Assembly (NCBI GenBank): GCA_029263115.1
Contig: JAJCYC010000285.1
Coordinates: 1 to 44,957 of the forward strand
DNA length: 44,957 bases
Direction of reading: 5' to 3'
Origin: Pseudonocardia sp.
GTDB taxonomy: Bacteria; Actinomycetota; Actinomycetes; Mycobacteriales; Pseudonocardiaceae
Shown here one piece after another: positions 26,044 to 38,619 of this stretch. A model generated the notes under the pieces. The model did not search any database and had not been told where the DNA came from. It worked only from the letters and a program-made list of their open reading frames with translations. Both the position numbers and the translations under genes were made by a program. How positions within the stretch are numbered: the stretch's first letter is position 1; every line of letters starts with the position of its first letter.

Positions 26044-26047
<4 letters not shown>
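22871..26047 (+). CDS. drmD: DISARM SNF2-like helicase DrmD
   Basis: A 1058-residue SF2 ATPase. Motif I is G141-L-G-K144-T145 (DDVGLGKTIEAG), motif II D253-E-A-H256, motif III TATPHN (291-296), and motif VI Q618-R-I-G-R622 within a TDAASEGIDLQ...QRIGRVDRYGQ segment characteristic of Snf2/RapA-like enzymes. An acidic linker (430-480) lies between the RecA lobes. TTG start at 22871 follows GGGGGGAAC. It overlaps drmMI by ATGA. DrmD defines class 1 DISARM, where it helps recognise or process invading phage DNA. Confidence 0.88.
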
Positions 26048-30075
<4,028 letters not shown>

Positions 30076-30092
30076 TGTCCGGACCGGCAGCG

Positions 30093-30512
30093 TCAGGCGT
30101 CCTCGCAGTTCAGGTGCAGTCGTTCGAGCCCGTGCTGGGCGATCCGGTGTACCCACGGCCCGGGCAGTGCGGTGAGCTGCTCGATCCGAGGCAGGCATTC
30201 GGTGAACAGGTCGATCATTCGGGTCGCCCGCAGGTTGTTGGTGCCGAAGACGACGTACCGAGCGCCGGTTCGGCAGACCGTGCGCCGCTCAAGCGGGTTG
30301 CGCAGCATGTAGCGGTCGGCGCCGACCAGGATGCGGCCGTCGGCGGTCGCCTCCGAGATCCACTGGATGTCCTGGATCGACTGGGCCTCCTGGACCCCGT
30401 AGCGGTCGTTGATCGTCTCGACGTCCGGCACGAGCGCGCGGACAGCATCGACGAACCGCCGGCCCTGGGTGCTCCGGTCGAGGAACAGCCTCAGGGGTGG
30501 TGGACCGGTCAC
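30093..30512 (-). CDS. VapC45-like PIN-domain toxin
   Basis: A 139-residue protein resembling the VapC45 PIN-like family (as in Mycobacterium tuberculosis Rv2019, similar length). Acidic residues suited to metal binding are D12 (FLDRS), D48 (IQDIQW) and D66 (LVGADRYM). PIN toxins cleave RNA, typically tRNA or rRNA. GTG start at 30512 overlaps the antitoxin stop as GTGA. Unusually, the antitoxin gene is first and long. The pair lies antisense between drmMI and drmA. Activity is inferred. Confidence 0.8.
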   Translation of the reverse strand: MTGPPPLRLFLDRSTQGRRFVDAVRALVPDVETINDRYGVQEAQSIQDIQWISEATADGRILVGADRYMLRNPLERRTVCRTGARYVVFGTNNLRATRMIDLFTECLPRIEQLTALPGPWVHRIAQHGLERLHLNCEDA

Positions 30513-31237
30513 GCCGCGAGCAGGCCTTCGCGCTGGGCGACCTCGGTGACCTCGTCGACGGCCAGGTCGAAGTCGCTGGCGATTGCCTCGATCGGCTCCC
30601 CGGCTCGCAGCATGTCACGCACCACCGAGACTGGGGTGCCGGTGTGCGCGAAGTAGGGCTTGCCGAAGTTGATGTCCACGTCGGCGTCGATCTTGGCGAC
30701 CTCGTAGCTGGGCAGCCCGACCCGGCGGGCGTAGTCATCGTCGTAAGTGATCCGGCGGAGGTACTGCTCGATCACCTGCCGGAACACGTACTGGCCGTTG
30801 CGCAGCACGATCAGGTCGCGGGCGCCATGTCGGGCGTCCGGGTCGACGTCGTTGGAGTTGCTGACCTCCCACATGAGCTCGGCGCCGAGAATCGACAGCC
30901 GTCGGGAGGCGAGCGCGTGCTCCACGCCGAGCTTCGTGCGGACCAGGTCCAGCGCCGGCCGGATCTGCTGAAGCGGCATCCCGGCCCGTCGCAGTGCGGA
31001 CAGGAACATGCCCTCGGCCAGCCCGATGAACGGGATGGACGGCGCTCCGTGGAACTCGGGGCGCAGCCCGGTGATCAGCGGCGCCCCTGTCACCGGTGGT
31101 CGGCCGGCGAACTCGCGGCGATAACCCTTGACCCAGGTGGCGAAGGTGTTCGGTTGCACGTCGAGGTAGCGCGCCGCCTCCGCCGAGGTGTACAGCGGCA
31201 CGGAGAAGCGCACATCGTCAGACCGCGCTGCCACCAT
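30509..31237 (-). CDS. VapB45-like antitoxin (HTH plus DUF433-like)
   Basis: A 242-residue protein. The N-terminal HTH (YTSAEAARYLDVQPNTFATWVKG, about 15-37) is of MerR type. The C-terminal segment (YFAHTGTPVSVVRDMLRAGEPI, DFDLAVDEVTEVAQREGLL) matches the DUF433 HTH. This two-domain layout and length match VapB45 (Rv2018 type). It should bind the toxin and repress the pair. A TAACCT -10-like box (plus strand 31244-31249) lies six bases before the ATG at 31237, predicting a leaderless transcript. The start region shares an 80-bp divergent gap with drmA, so its repression could also touch drmA. Confidence 0.8.
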   Translation of the reverse strand: MVAARSDDVRFSVPLYTSAEAARYLDVQPNTFATWVKGYRREFAGRPPVTGAPLITGLRPEFHGAPSIPFIGLAEGMFLSALRRAGMPLQQIRPALDLVRTKLGVEHALASRRLSILGAELMWEVSNSNDVDPDARHGARDLIVLRNGQYVFRQVIEQYLRRITYDDDYARRVGLPSYEVAKIDADVDINFGKPYFAHTGTPVSVVRDMLRAGEPIEAIASDFDLAVDEVTEVAQREGLLAA

Positions 31238-31317
31238 ACGTTGAGGTTAGCGGCGCCGAGCTGCTCAGTGCGACCAGGCGCGCTGTCGAACCAAATGAAC
31301 GACGGGAGCGGCATTCG
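31238..31317. promoter_or_regulatory. divergent promoter region vapB45-like / drmA
   Basis: Only 80 bp separate the antitoxin ATG (minus) from the drmA GTG (plus). drmA cannot be read by simple overlap from drmMI because the antisense pair intervenes, so it either has its own promoter here or is read through 1.2 kb. A GGGAG ribosome site lies about 8 bp before the drmA GTG. The minus-strand -10 box is described with the antitoxin. Confidence 0.5.
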
Positions 31318-34300
31318 GTGACCAGCACGAACCAGGGCCTGTTTCCGAACCCGCACGGTGAGCAGGGAACGCTCGCCGACCCGCTGGACACCCAGCAAGA
31401 CTTCGCAGAAGCCACGTCGTACCAAGTCCGTGACGAGCTGGAGGAGCTGATCAGCCGCGACCTGCTCGGGCCGTGGGACGGCGAGCACGAGCAGTTCGCT
31501 CCCAAGGCCATGGGCCCGCGCGAGCGCTACCTCGTCGGCATGCTCGGACCCAAGCATTCCCCGAAGTCCACCCAGGACGACGCCGACGAGGTCCCCGAGA
31601 CCGAGGACACCGTGCAGGGCGACGGCGAGCCCGAGTTGCCAGAGGTCCTCACTCCGCAGAATCTGGGCCGGATCTGGGCGTCGTCGATGGGGCTGTCCTG
31701 CGCGGTCCGCGACGAGATCGTCGCCCTGCACGTCACCGTCAGCTGGGGTCGCTATCGGCGGGAGCAGGCCGAGGACGCGGATGGAAAGACACGCAGCACC
31801 TGGTGTCGCGAACCCGTCGTGCACGACTGCGAGGTCCGGCTCGATCGTGAGTCGAACTACCGGCTCCCGCTGGAAGGTGAGGATCCGGCCCTGCCGGGTG
31901 TGCACCTATCGGTCGCGGTACGTCCCCGTGGCGGGCATCGAATCGTTCGGCTGGTGCTGGTCAACGCTCAGCTGGAGCCGGAGCGCACGTCCGACACCGC
32001 GTGGCTGTTCCAACCCCAGCTGACCGTCACTGCGTTAGACGGGGACGCGCCGGTGTTCGCGCCGGTCGCCGACCCGGCCGATGAGGCGGCCGTGGGTGAC
32101 GACATCGAGGAGACCCACCTGCGGCTGCTGTACCGCAACCAGCGCCGGTACGCGATGGGCCACAACGTGGCCGTCCACTCGCACGTCCGCGAGGGGGATC
32201 GTCGCTGCGCGTGGAAGTTGGAGACAACCTGGCTGCCCACCTACGAGGTGCCGGCCACGGCTGCGGCCGGCTCGGCCGCGCAGCTGTCCATGGACGCCCT
32301 CGCCGAGGCCGACGCGGCAGCCCTGCGTGAGGCGCTGCTGCCGCTCGCCGACGGCTACGACGACTGGCTCGACCAGCAGGACTTCGCGGAAATGCCGGCC
32401 GATCTGCGCGAAACCGGTGAGCACGCCGTGCAGATCGCCCGGCACGCGTCGACGAGAATCCGCGCCGGCATCCACCTGCTGACCACTCCGAGCGCTCCCG
32501 GCCACCACGACGCGATCGCGGCGTTCGCATTCACGAACCGGGTCATGGCGTTGCAGCGCCGGCACACCGCGCTCGCCCGGCTGCGCGAGGAGCAGGGTCT
32601 GAGCTACGCAGCCGCGCTGGAGCAGGTGAGCGACCCTACGAACGCGACCTGGCGCCCCTTCCAGCTGGCGTTCGTGCTGCTCAACCTGCCCTCGTTGACC
32701 GACCCGACCCACCCCGAGCGGGCCGCCGAGCCCAGTGCTTCTGTAGACCTGCTGTTCTTCCCCACCGGCGGTGGCAAGACCGAGGCCTACCTGGGGCTCA
32801 CTGCGTACACATTCGCAATCCGCCGCCTGCAAGGGCTCGTCGGGGAGGGTGCCGCCGCGCGCAGCGGGGCCGACGGGGTCGCGGTGCTGATGCGCTACAC
32901 GCTGCGGCTGCTCACCGCCCAGCAGTTCCAGCGGGCGGCCGCGCTGGTCTGCGCCGCCGAGGTCGTTCGCCGGGACGACGAGCAGACCTGGGGCGACACC
33001 CCGTTCCGCATCGGGTTGTGGGTCGGTGGTGGCGTGTCACCGAACTGGTACCCGGAAGCCGCCGAGCAGGTCAACGAGGCGAGAGAGGCGGGCAAGAGCC
33101 GCCGCGTCAACGTCCTGCAGACCCTGGTCTGCCCGTGGTGTGGCACCGCACTCAGGGGGCACGCAGACCTGCGCCCGGACGAGGTCGCCCGCCGGGTCCT
33201 GCTTTTCTGCCCGAACGGGGAGGGAACGCACGCCTGCCCGTTCTCCCGCACGCAGTCGCCGGACGAGGGAATCCCGGTTCTCACCGTCGACGAGGAGATC
33301 TACCGGTTCACCCCGTCGCTGGTCATCGCCACCGTCGACAAGCTCGCCCAGCTGCCCTGGCGCGGGTTCGCCGGCCTGCTGTTCGGCCGGGTTCGCGAGT
33401 ATTGCCCGCGCCACGGTTACCGTCACGACGACCTCGACGCCCGCACTGGCTGCGCCGACCGGCACAACGCCAAGGGCAATTGGCCCGCCGTCAAGAGCCA
33501 GCCCGTGGTGCGGCTGCGCCCGCCCGACTTGATCATCCAGGACGAGCTGCACCTCATTTCCGGGGCACTGGGCACCACTGTTGGGCTGTTCGAAGCCGCG
33601 ATCGACGAATTGTGCACCTGGCCGGGCCCCGCCGGCGGCGAGGTCGGCCCGAAGATCATCGCATCGACCGCCACCACCAAGCGGGCCCGGGAACAGGTGC
33701 TCGGGATCTTCGGCCGTCAGCTGGCGATCTTCCCGCCCCCGGTCCTCGACGTCACCGACACCTACTTCTCCCGCCAGGTACCCATCAGCCCGGAGCAGCC
33801 GGGACGGCGCTACCTGGGGATCTGCGCGCACGGAGTCCGGCTCAAGTCAGCGGAGATCCGGCTCGCCGAGATCCTGCTCATCGCCGGGCAGACCCTGCTC
33901 GACAGGTACGGAGCCCCCGCCGACCCCTACCTCACGGTGGTGAACTACTTCAACGCCACCCGGGAGCTCGCCGGGATGCGCCGAGCGCTGGACGACCAGG
34001 TGCCCAACCGGGTCCGCCGGCACGGCCGGGCAAAGGGCCTGTCCGACCGCATCGTCACCCGCGCCGGGATGCTGACCATCACCGAGCTGACGTCTCGCAT
34101 CTCCTCGACCGACATCAGCGAGGCGCTGAAGAAGCTTGAGGTCGGCTTCGACCAGCGCCTGGACACCTCCGAACGCAAGCGGGCGATCTGGGCGAACTTC
34201 GGCGCGTCGAAGAAAGACGGCACTCCCGTGCACCCACTGGTCACGGAATCGTTCGCCCGTCGCGGCAATGACCCGGTCGACGTCGTGCTGGCAACCTCGA

Positions 34301-35061
34301 TGCTCCAGGTCGGGGTGGACGTCTCCCGGTTCGGGCTGATGGTCGTCACCGGGCAGCCGAAGAACACCGCCGAGTACATTCAGGCCAGCTCCCGCGTCGG
34401 CCGGGACGCCCGCCGGCCCGGCCTGGTCGTGACCCTCTACAACTGGGCCCGACCACGCGATCTCGCGCACTACGAGGACTTCGAGCACTATCACGCCACG
34501 TTCTACCGGCAGGTCGAGGCGCTGTCCGTCACCCCGTTCACGCGCCGCTCGCTGGATCGGGGCACCGCCGCCACGCTGGTCGCTGCCGTCCGCAACACCG
34601 AGGACAAGCACTCCCGCAACCGCGATGCCCACGACGTGCCACTCGACGGGCCGGTGTTCGCGCGGGTCGTCGAGCGGATGCTGCGCCGCGCCGACACGGT
34701 CGACGGCCAGCGCGGACGCGGTTACCTGGAGGAACGCATCAAGCGGTTCACCGACGTCTGGCAACAGCTGCGGACCGCCACCGACTCCCAGCTCGGCTAC
34801 GAGGGCTCGAAAGGTGCGCAACAATTACGCGCGCTGCTGCACCGAGCCGGCGATGGCAGGTGGGGCGACCAGACCGTCGGCATGTCCATGCGCGAGACGG
34901 AGAACGAGATCAACCTGCTGGTACCCGCCGACATCGCCGTCCCCGTCTACGGCGAGCCGGACTGGTCGTTCGAACCGCCCACCCAGAACGACGACCAGGA
35001 CGACACACCCGAGGGCGACGAGCTGGGCGACAGCGCACTCACCGGGAAGGCGGCACAATGA
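31318..35061 (+). CDS. drmA: DISARM helicase DrmA
   Basis: A 1247-residue SF2 helicase. Motif I is P482-T-G-G-G-K487-T488, motif II is the variant Q-D742-E-L-H745, and motif VI is Q1022-A-S-S-R1026-V-G-R1029-D. The latter sits in the VGVDVSRFGLMVV...AEYIQASSRVGRD block typical of DrmA. A zinc-binding Cys set (CPWCG...CPNGEGTHAC) lies near 605-640. The N-terminal 450 residues are of unknown fold. With DrmB it forms the DISARM core that engages foreign DNA. GTG start at 31318; stop overlaps drmB by ATGA. Confidence 0.93.
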   Translation: MTSTNQGLFPNPHGEQGTLADPLDTQQDFAEATSYQVRDELEELISRDLLGPWDGEHEQFAPKAMGPRERYLVGMLGPKHSPKSTQDDADEVPETEDTVQGDGEPELPEVLTPQNLGRIWASSMGLSCAVRDEIVALHVTVSWGRYRREQAEDADGKTRSTWCREPVVHDCEVRLDRESNYRLPLEGEDPALPGVHLSVAVRPRGGHRIVRLVLVNAQLEPERTSDTAWLFQPQLTVTALDGDAPVFAPVADPADEAAVGDDIEETHLRLLYRNQRRYAMGHNVAVHSHVREGDRRCAWKLETTWLPTYEVPATAAAGSAAQLSMDALAEADAAALREALLPLADGYDDWLDQQDFAEMPADLRETGEHAVQIARHASTRIRAGIHLLTTPSAPGHHDAIAAFAFTNRVMALQRRHTALARLREEQGLSYAAALEQVSDPTNATWRPFQLAFVLLNLPSLTDPTHPERAAEPSASVDLLFFPTGGGKTEAYLGLTAYTFAIRRLQGLVGEGAAARSGADGVAVLMRYTLRLLTAQQFQRAAALVCAAEVVRRDDEQTWGDTPFRIGLWVGGGVSPNWYPEAAEQVNEAREAGKSRRVNVLQTLVCPWCGTALRGHADLRPDEVARRVLLFCPNGEGTHACPFSRTQSPDEGIPVLTVDEEIYRFTPSLVIATVDKLAQLPWRGFAGLLFGRVREYCPRHGYRHDDLDARTGCADRHNAKGNWPAVKSQPVVRLRPPDLIIQDELHLISGALGTTVGLFEAAIDELCTWPGPAGGEVGPKIIASTATTKRAREQVLGIFGRQLAIFPPPVLDVTDTYFSRQVPISPEQPGRRYLGICAHGVRLKSAEIRLAEILLIAGQTLLDRYGAPADPYLTVVNYFNATRELAGMRRALDDQVPNRVRRHGRAKGLSDRIVTRAGMLTITELTSRISSTDISEALKKLEVGFDQRLDTSERKRAIWANFGASKKDGTPVHPLVTESFARRGNDPVDVVLATSMLQVGVDVSRFGLMVVTGQPKNTAEYIQASSRVGRDARRPGLVVTLYNWARPRDLAHYEDFEHYHATFYRQVEALSVTPFTRRSLDRGTAATLVAAVRNTEDKHSRNRDAHDVPLDGPVFARVVERMLRRADTVDGQRGRGYLEERIKRFTDVWQQLRTATDSQLGYEGSKGAQQLRALLHRAGDGRWGDQTVGMSMRETENEINLLVPADIAVPVYGEPDWSFEPPTQNDDQDDTPEGDELGDSALTGKAAQ

Positions 35062-36935
35062 CCGGCCCGAGCCACCGCCGGCGCGTCGGATCGGTCCGGC
35101 CCAGCCACCTGATGTTCACCAGTGGGGTCGGCTCGTTGGTCGACCTACCCAACTTCTCGGTCCTGGTGCGCGGCCTCGACGACTGGTCGGCCAAGGAGTC
35201 TGAACTCGAACCGATCAACGAGCCGCGCCTGGTCGCCGCCGTGCGCGCCCTGCCGGGGATGAAGACGGTCGGCGAGCTGCGGCCAGCGCCGTGGCGGGAC
35301 GGGATCGACACCGATCCCAAGGGTGCCGCCTCTCGAGTCGGGGTTCCGGTGGCCCCATTCCCGGCATGGTTGCGGTGCACGGCCTGCGACGAGCTCGCCT
35401 CGCTGACCGGCGCGGTGTTCTCCTTCGAGAACGACAAGCCGCGCCGGCCGCACGATGCCCGGTTCTTCCACGCCGAATGCCCGAAATCCAAACGCCGCCC
35501 GCTCGCGGTGGCCGCCCGGTTCGTGCTGACCTGCGTTCGTGGCCACCTCGACGACTTCCCCTACCGGCTGTTCGTGCACCAAGGCGCCGACTGCCCGAAG
35601 GCGAAGTTCCCCCGGCTGCGGATGGAAGACCACGGCGGCAACCTGGGCGCGAACGTCCAGATCCGCTGCATCAACTGCGGCGTCTCCCGCAACATCCGTC
35701 AGGCACTCGGCAAGCGCAACCAGCAGAACCTCCCGCACTGCCGGGGCCGGCACCCACATCTGAGCACGTTCGAGGTCTGCCCCGAGGACCCGATGGTCCT
35801 CGTCGTTGGCGCGTCCAACCAGTGGTTCGCCCAGACCCTCGCCGCGCTCGCCGTCCCCAAGACCGGTGCCAGCGAGCTTGCTACCAAGATCGAGAAGCAC
35901 TGGACAGCTCTGGAAGACCTGCCGCAACAGATGTTGGCTTGGGCTCGCACGAACGTCCCCGCGCTTGCCGATCTCGACAAGTGGTCCGGCGACGACGTGT
36001 GGGCCGCGATCGAGAACCACCGGAAGATCTCCGTGGTCGAAGAACCGCAGGTCGCCGGCTACCCAGATTTGCTTACCGCCGAGTGGGAGATCCTCTCCGC
36101 GCCGGGCCTGCCCGACCCGCATGACGACTTCACGATGACCCGGCCCGGGGTGCCGTCGGATCTGGACGGTCTGCTCGCCGACGTGGTGCAGGTCGAGCGG
36201 CTACGCGAGGTCCGTGCACTCGTTGGGTTCACGCGGCTCGACGCTCCCGACCCTGACGACCCCGAACTCGTCACGCCCGCGCCGTTGGCGAAATCGGCGC
36301 CGGACTGGGTGCCGGCCAGCGAGGTTCGGGGAGAAGGGCTCTTCCTGCGCCTGCCCGAGCAGCTGCTGGCCGACTGGGAACAGCGGGTCGGACCGTCGGC
36401 GGCGTTGCGTGCCCACGAGCAGGCGTACGCACGGTTTCGCCACAACCGCTACTCCGGCCGGATCAAGAGCTCTTTCGACGAGATGGCGCACTGGCCTGGA
36501 ACCCGCTATCTGGCGTTACACACCCTGTCTCACCTACTCATCCGCACCATCGCACTCGAGTGCGGATACAGCTCCGCCAGCCTCTCCGAGCGCATCTACG
36601 CCGGCAATGCCGACGACCCGCGAGCCGGAATCCTCATCTACACCGCCGTTCCCGACGCTGAAGGCACTCTGGGCGGCCTGGTGTCGCTCGGCGAGCCGCG
36701 CGAGCTGACCCGGCTGCTCCGGCGTGCGTTGACGGATGCGATGCGCTGCTCGTCCGACCCGCTGTGTTCGGAACGTCTACCGGCGCACCCGGCGGACTTC
36801 CTGCATGGCGCGGCATGTCACGTCTGCCTGTTCGTCTCCGAAACTACGTGCGAGCGCGGCAACCGGTTCCTCGACCGTCGGTTCCTGGTTCCCATCGATG
36901 ACCCGCCGCTCGCTCTCTACCCCGAGCTGCCGTGA
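35058..36935 (+). CDS. drmB: DISARM DUF1998 protein DrmB
   Basis: A 625-residue partner of DrmA. N-terminal Cys pairs (LRCTAC, CPKSK, LTCVRGH, IRCINCG, HCRGRH) suggest two or more zinc sites. The C-terminal DUF1998 domain has the hallmark LHTLSHLLIR...CGY then SSASLSERIY, GILIYT...EGTLGGL, CSSDPLC and GAACHVCLF...TTCERGN motifs (about 475-605). DrmA and DrmB form the complex that senses and blocks incoming DNA. ATG at 35058 and GTGA overlap with drmC show tight coupling in the order seen in known DISARM loci. Confidence 0.93.
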   Translation: MTGPSHRRRVGSVRPSHLMFTSGVGSLVDLPNFSVLVRGLDDWSAKESELEPINEPRLVAAVRALPGMKTVGELRPAPWRDGIDTDPKGAASRVGVPVAPFPAWLRCTACDELASLTGAVFSFENDKPRRPHDARFFHAECPKSKRRPLAVAARFVLTCVRGHLDDFPYRLFVHQGADCPKAKFPRLRMEDHGGNLGANVQIRCINCGVSRNIRQALGKRNQQNLPHCRGRHPHLSTFEVCPEDPMVLVVGASNQWFAQTLAALAVPKTGASELATKIEKHWTALEDLPQQMLAWARTNVPALADLDKWSGDDVWAAIENHRKISVVEEPQVAGYPDLLTAEWEILSAPGLPDPHDDFTMTRPGVPSDLDGLLADVVQVERLREVRALVGFTRLDAPDPDDPELVTPAPLAKSAPDWVPASEVRGEGLFLRLPEQLLADWEQRVGPSAALRAHEQAYARFRHNRYSGRIKSSFDEMAHWPGTRYLALHTLSHLLIRTIALECGYSSASLSERIYAGNADDPRAGILIYTAVPDAEGTLGGLVSLGEPRELTRLLRRALTDAMRCSSDPLCSERLPAHPADFLHGAACHVCLFVSETTCERGNRFLDRRFLVPIDDPPLALYPELP

Positions 36936-37693
36936 CGTCGTTCGAGGACGCGACTGGGCGCGCTGTCGACCGGCTCGGCCCGACCCGGCTACGCGCGATC
37001 GCCGACGGCATCCAGGCCGGATCGAGCCTCACCGCGCTGTGCTCCGCGGACTCCATGTCCGGGTACACCGACACGGTCCGGGCCATCATCCTGGCCCAGG
37101 ACGGCCTGCCCGACCAGGTGGCGGCCGCCTACCTGCGCGGAGCCGCCGACGGCTACGAACGCAGCGAGAAAGCTGAGCGGATCGAAGCTGTCTGGAGCGG
37201 CCCAAGCAGCCACTCGGTGCCCGTACGCTCCACTGCCCAAGCCCTCGTCGAACTCGTCAGCGAGGCCACTGGCGAGCTCCTCCTGATGACCTACTCTGCG
37301 AAACCCCACCCGCCGGTGATCAACGCGCTCACCGCCGCTCGCGCTCGCGGCGTCGCCGTGGCCGTCGTGGTCGAAACCCTCCAGGGCGCGGGCGGAGCGA
37401 TCGCCGGAACCGAGCCCGCCGCCGCCTTCCGCCACGTACCTGGGATCGAACTCTGGCACTGGCCGCCCGGAGCACGCAGCGAATCCGGCGCCAAGATGCA
37501 CGCGAAGATCGCCGTAGCCGACCGCCGAGCATTGCTCGTATCCAGCGCCAACCTTACCCACTCCGGCGTCGACACCAACATCGAAGCCGGCGTCCTGGTT
37601 CGAGGCGGTCATGCCCCTCGACGAGCTGCCGAGCACGTCACCCACCTGATCGCCGCCGGTGTACTTGCCCGGCTGCACGGAAGGGAGCAGTGA
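36932..37693 (+). CDS. drmC: DISARM phospholipase D-like protein DrmC
   Basis: A 253-residue PLD-superfamily protein with one HKD motif: H190-x-K192-x4-D197-x6-S204-S-x-N207. A single motif implies a dimeric active site, as in PLD nucleases. The N-terminal half (1-100) is helical (LRAIADGIQAGSSLTALCSADS). GTG start at 36932 overlaps drmB. In DISARM, DrmC is the proposed nuclease, though it can be dispensable in tested systems. It is the last gene of the operon; an 83-bp gap follows. Confidence 0.92.
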   Translation: MTSFEDATGRAVDRLGPTRLRAIADGIQAGSSLTALCSADSMSGYTDTVRAIILAQDGLPDQVAAAYLRGAADGYERSEKAERIEAVWSGPSSHSVPVRSTAQALVELVSEATGELLLMTYSAKPHPPVINALTAARARGVAVAVVVETLQGAGGAIAGTEPAAAFRHVPGIELWHWPPGARSESGAKMHAKIAVADRRALLVSSANLTHSGVDTNIEAGVLVRGGHAPRRAAEHVTHLIAAGVLARLHGREQ

Positions 37694-37763
37694 GCGACGG
37701 CTGGACGGGCATATCGGCCACCGCGCGGGCGAGGGTGCTCCCTAGCCCGGCGTTCTGATCGCG

Positions 37764-37769
37764 TAACGT
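37764..37769 (+). promoter_or_regulatory. -10-like box of the kinase gene
   Basis: TAACGT lies seven bases before the GTG at 37777, the spacing of leaderless actinobacterial promoters. No ribosome-binding site is visible. No good -35 is seen. It implies that the kinase gene can be transcribed apart from DISARM. Confidence 0.4.
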
Positions 37770-37776
37770 AACTGAA

Positions 37777-38619
37777 GTGATCTCCATATCACCCAATTTG
37801 ATCATTGAGGCCGCCTCTGCGCTCGATGTGGAGGATCTCGGCGCGATCGGTGCAGTGGGCGGTCAGACGGCCGTCCGGCACGTTCGACGCACCGGTGTCG
37901 ACTTGGTTCTGAAGGTGATTGCTCTTGGTGCTTCGGATCCGACCCAGCTACAGCGAGCCACCCGCGAGGTCGAGCTGCTTGCCGACCTCGACTGTGAAAA
38001 CGTCGTGTCGGTAGCGTCGACCTTGATCGAGCTGGGTGAACCGATCACGGGTGCGGCATGGCTCGAGGAGTTTCTCGACGGGGACGACTTGAGCGCGCTG
38101 CTGGGCCCAGCCTGGAGCTGGAACGACGCGGCAGAAATGGCGCTGCAAGTCAGCCGAGGTTTGGCTGCCGGGCACGCGCGGGGAGTCGTGCACCGCGATC
38201 TGAGTGCGAACAACGTGCGGCGTACATCGTGCGGCGTCTGGAAGGTTCTCGACTTTGGATTCGCCAGGTACACCCTGCGTTCCGGGTTAACGGTGGCCGG
38301 GCAACCCGGAACTCCTGGTTTCATGACGCCCGAGCACCTCAACAGCTACTCGGGCGGTCCGATGCCTGCCTCTGACGTGTTCGCAGCCGGGGCGCTGATG
38401 TACGCAGCCCTCACGGGGACTCCTCCGATCCCGTTCAGCGGTGACGAAGCAGACTATGTGACCCGGTTGCGGGCGGTGTCGATCACTGACCTCGGTCAGT
38501 GTCGTCCCGATCTTGCCGCTGATCATGTAGCCCTCGTCCGACGCTGCCTACACCCGCAGCCGGCGCGACGGTTCGTCAATGCGACGAAGCTCGCGGAGGC
38601 GCTGGAGAAGCTGCAGTGA
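37777..38619 (+). CDS. Ser/Thr protein kinase-like protein
   Basis: A 280-residue soluble kinase domain without TM segment. Conserved residues: ATP-anchoring K46 (LVLKVI), a helix-C Glu at 64 or 66, catalytic loop H139-R140-D141-L-S-A-N-N146, D159-F-G161, P185-E186 and D200. The Lys usually two residues after the catalytic Asp is Ser, as in some tyrosine kinases and atypical bacterial kinases. The glycine loop (GAVGGQTA) is degenerate. GTG start at 37777 with no RBS. Stop overlaps the next start (GTGA). Kinases occur in several defence systems as sensors or effectors; here the partner is an unrecognised protein, so the role is open. Confidence 0.85.
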   Translation: MISISPNLIIEAASALDVEDLGAIGAVGGQTAVRHVRRTGVDLVLKVIALGASDPTQLQRATREVELLADLDCENVVSVASTLIELGEPITGAAWLEEFLDGDDLSALLGPAWSWNDAAEMALQVSRGLAAGHARGVVHRDLSANNVRRTSCGVWKVLDFGFARYTLRSGLTVAGQPGTPGFMTPEHLNSYSGGPMPASDVFAAGALMYAALTGTPPIPFSGDEADYVTRLRAVSITDLGQCRPDLAADHVALVRRCLHPQPARRFVNATKLAEALEKLQ

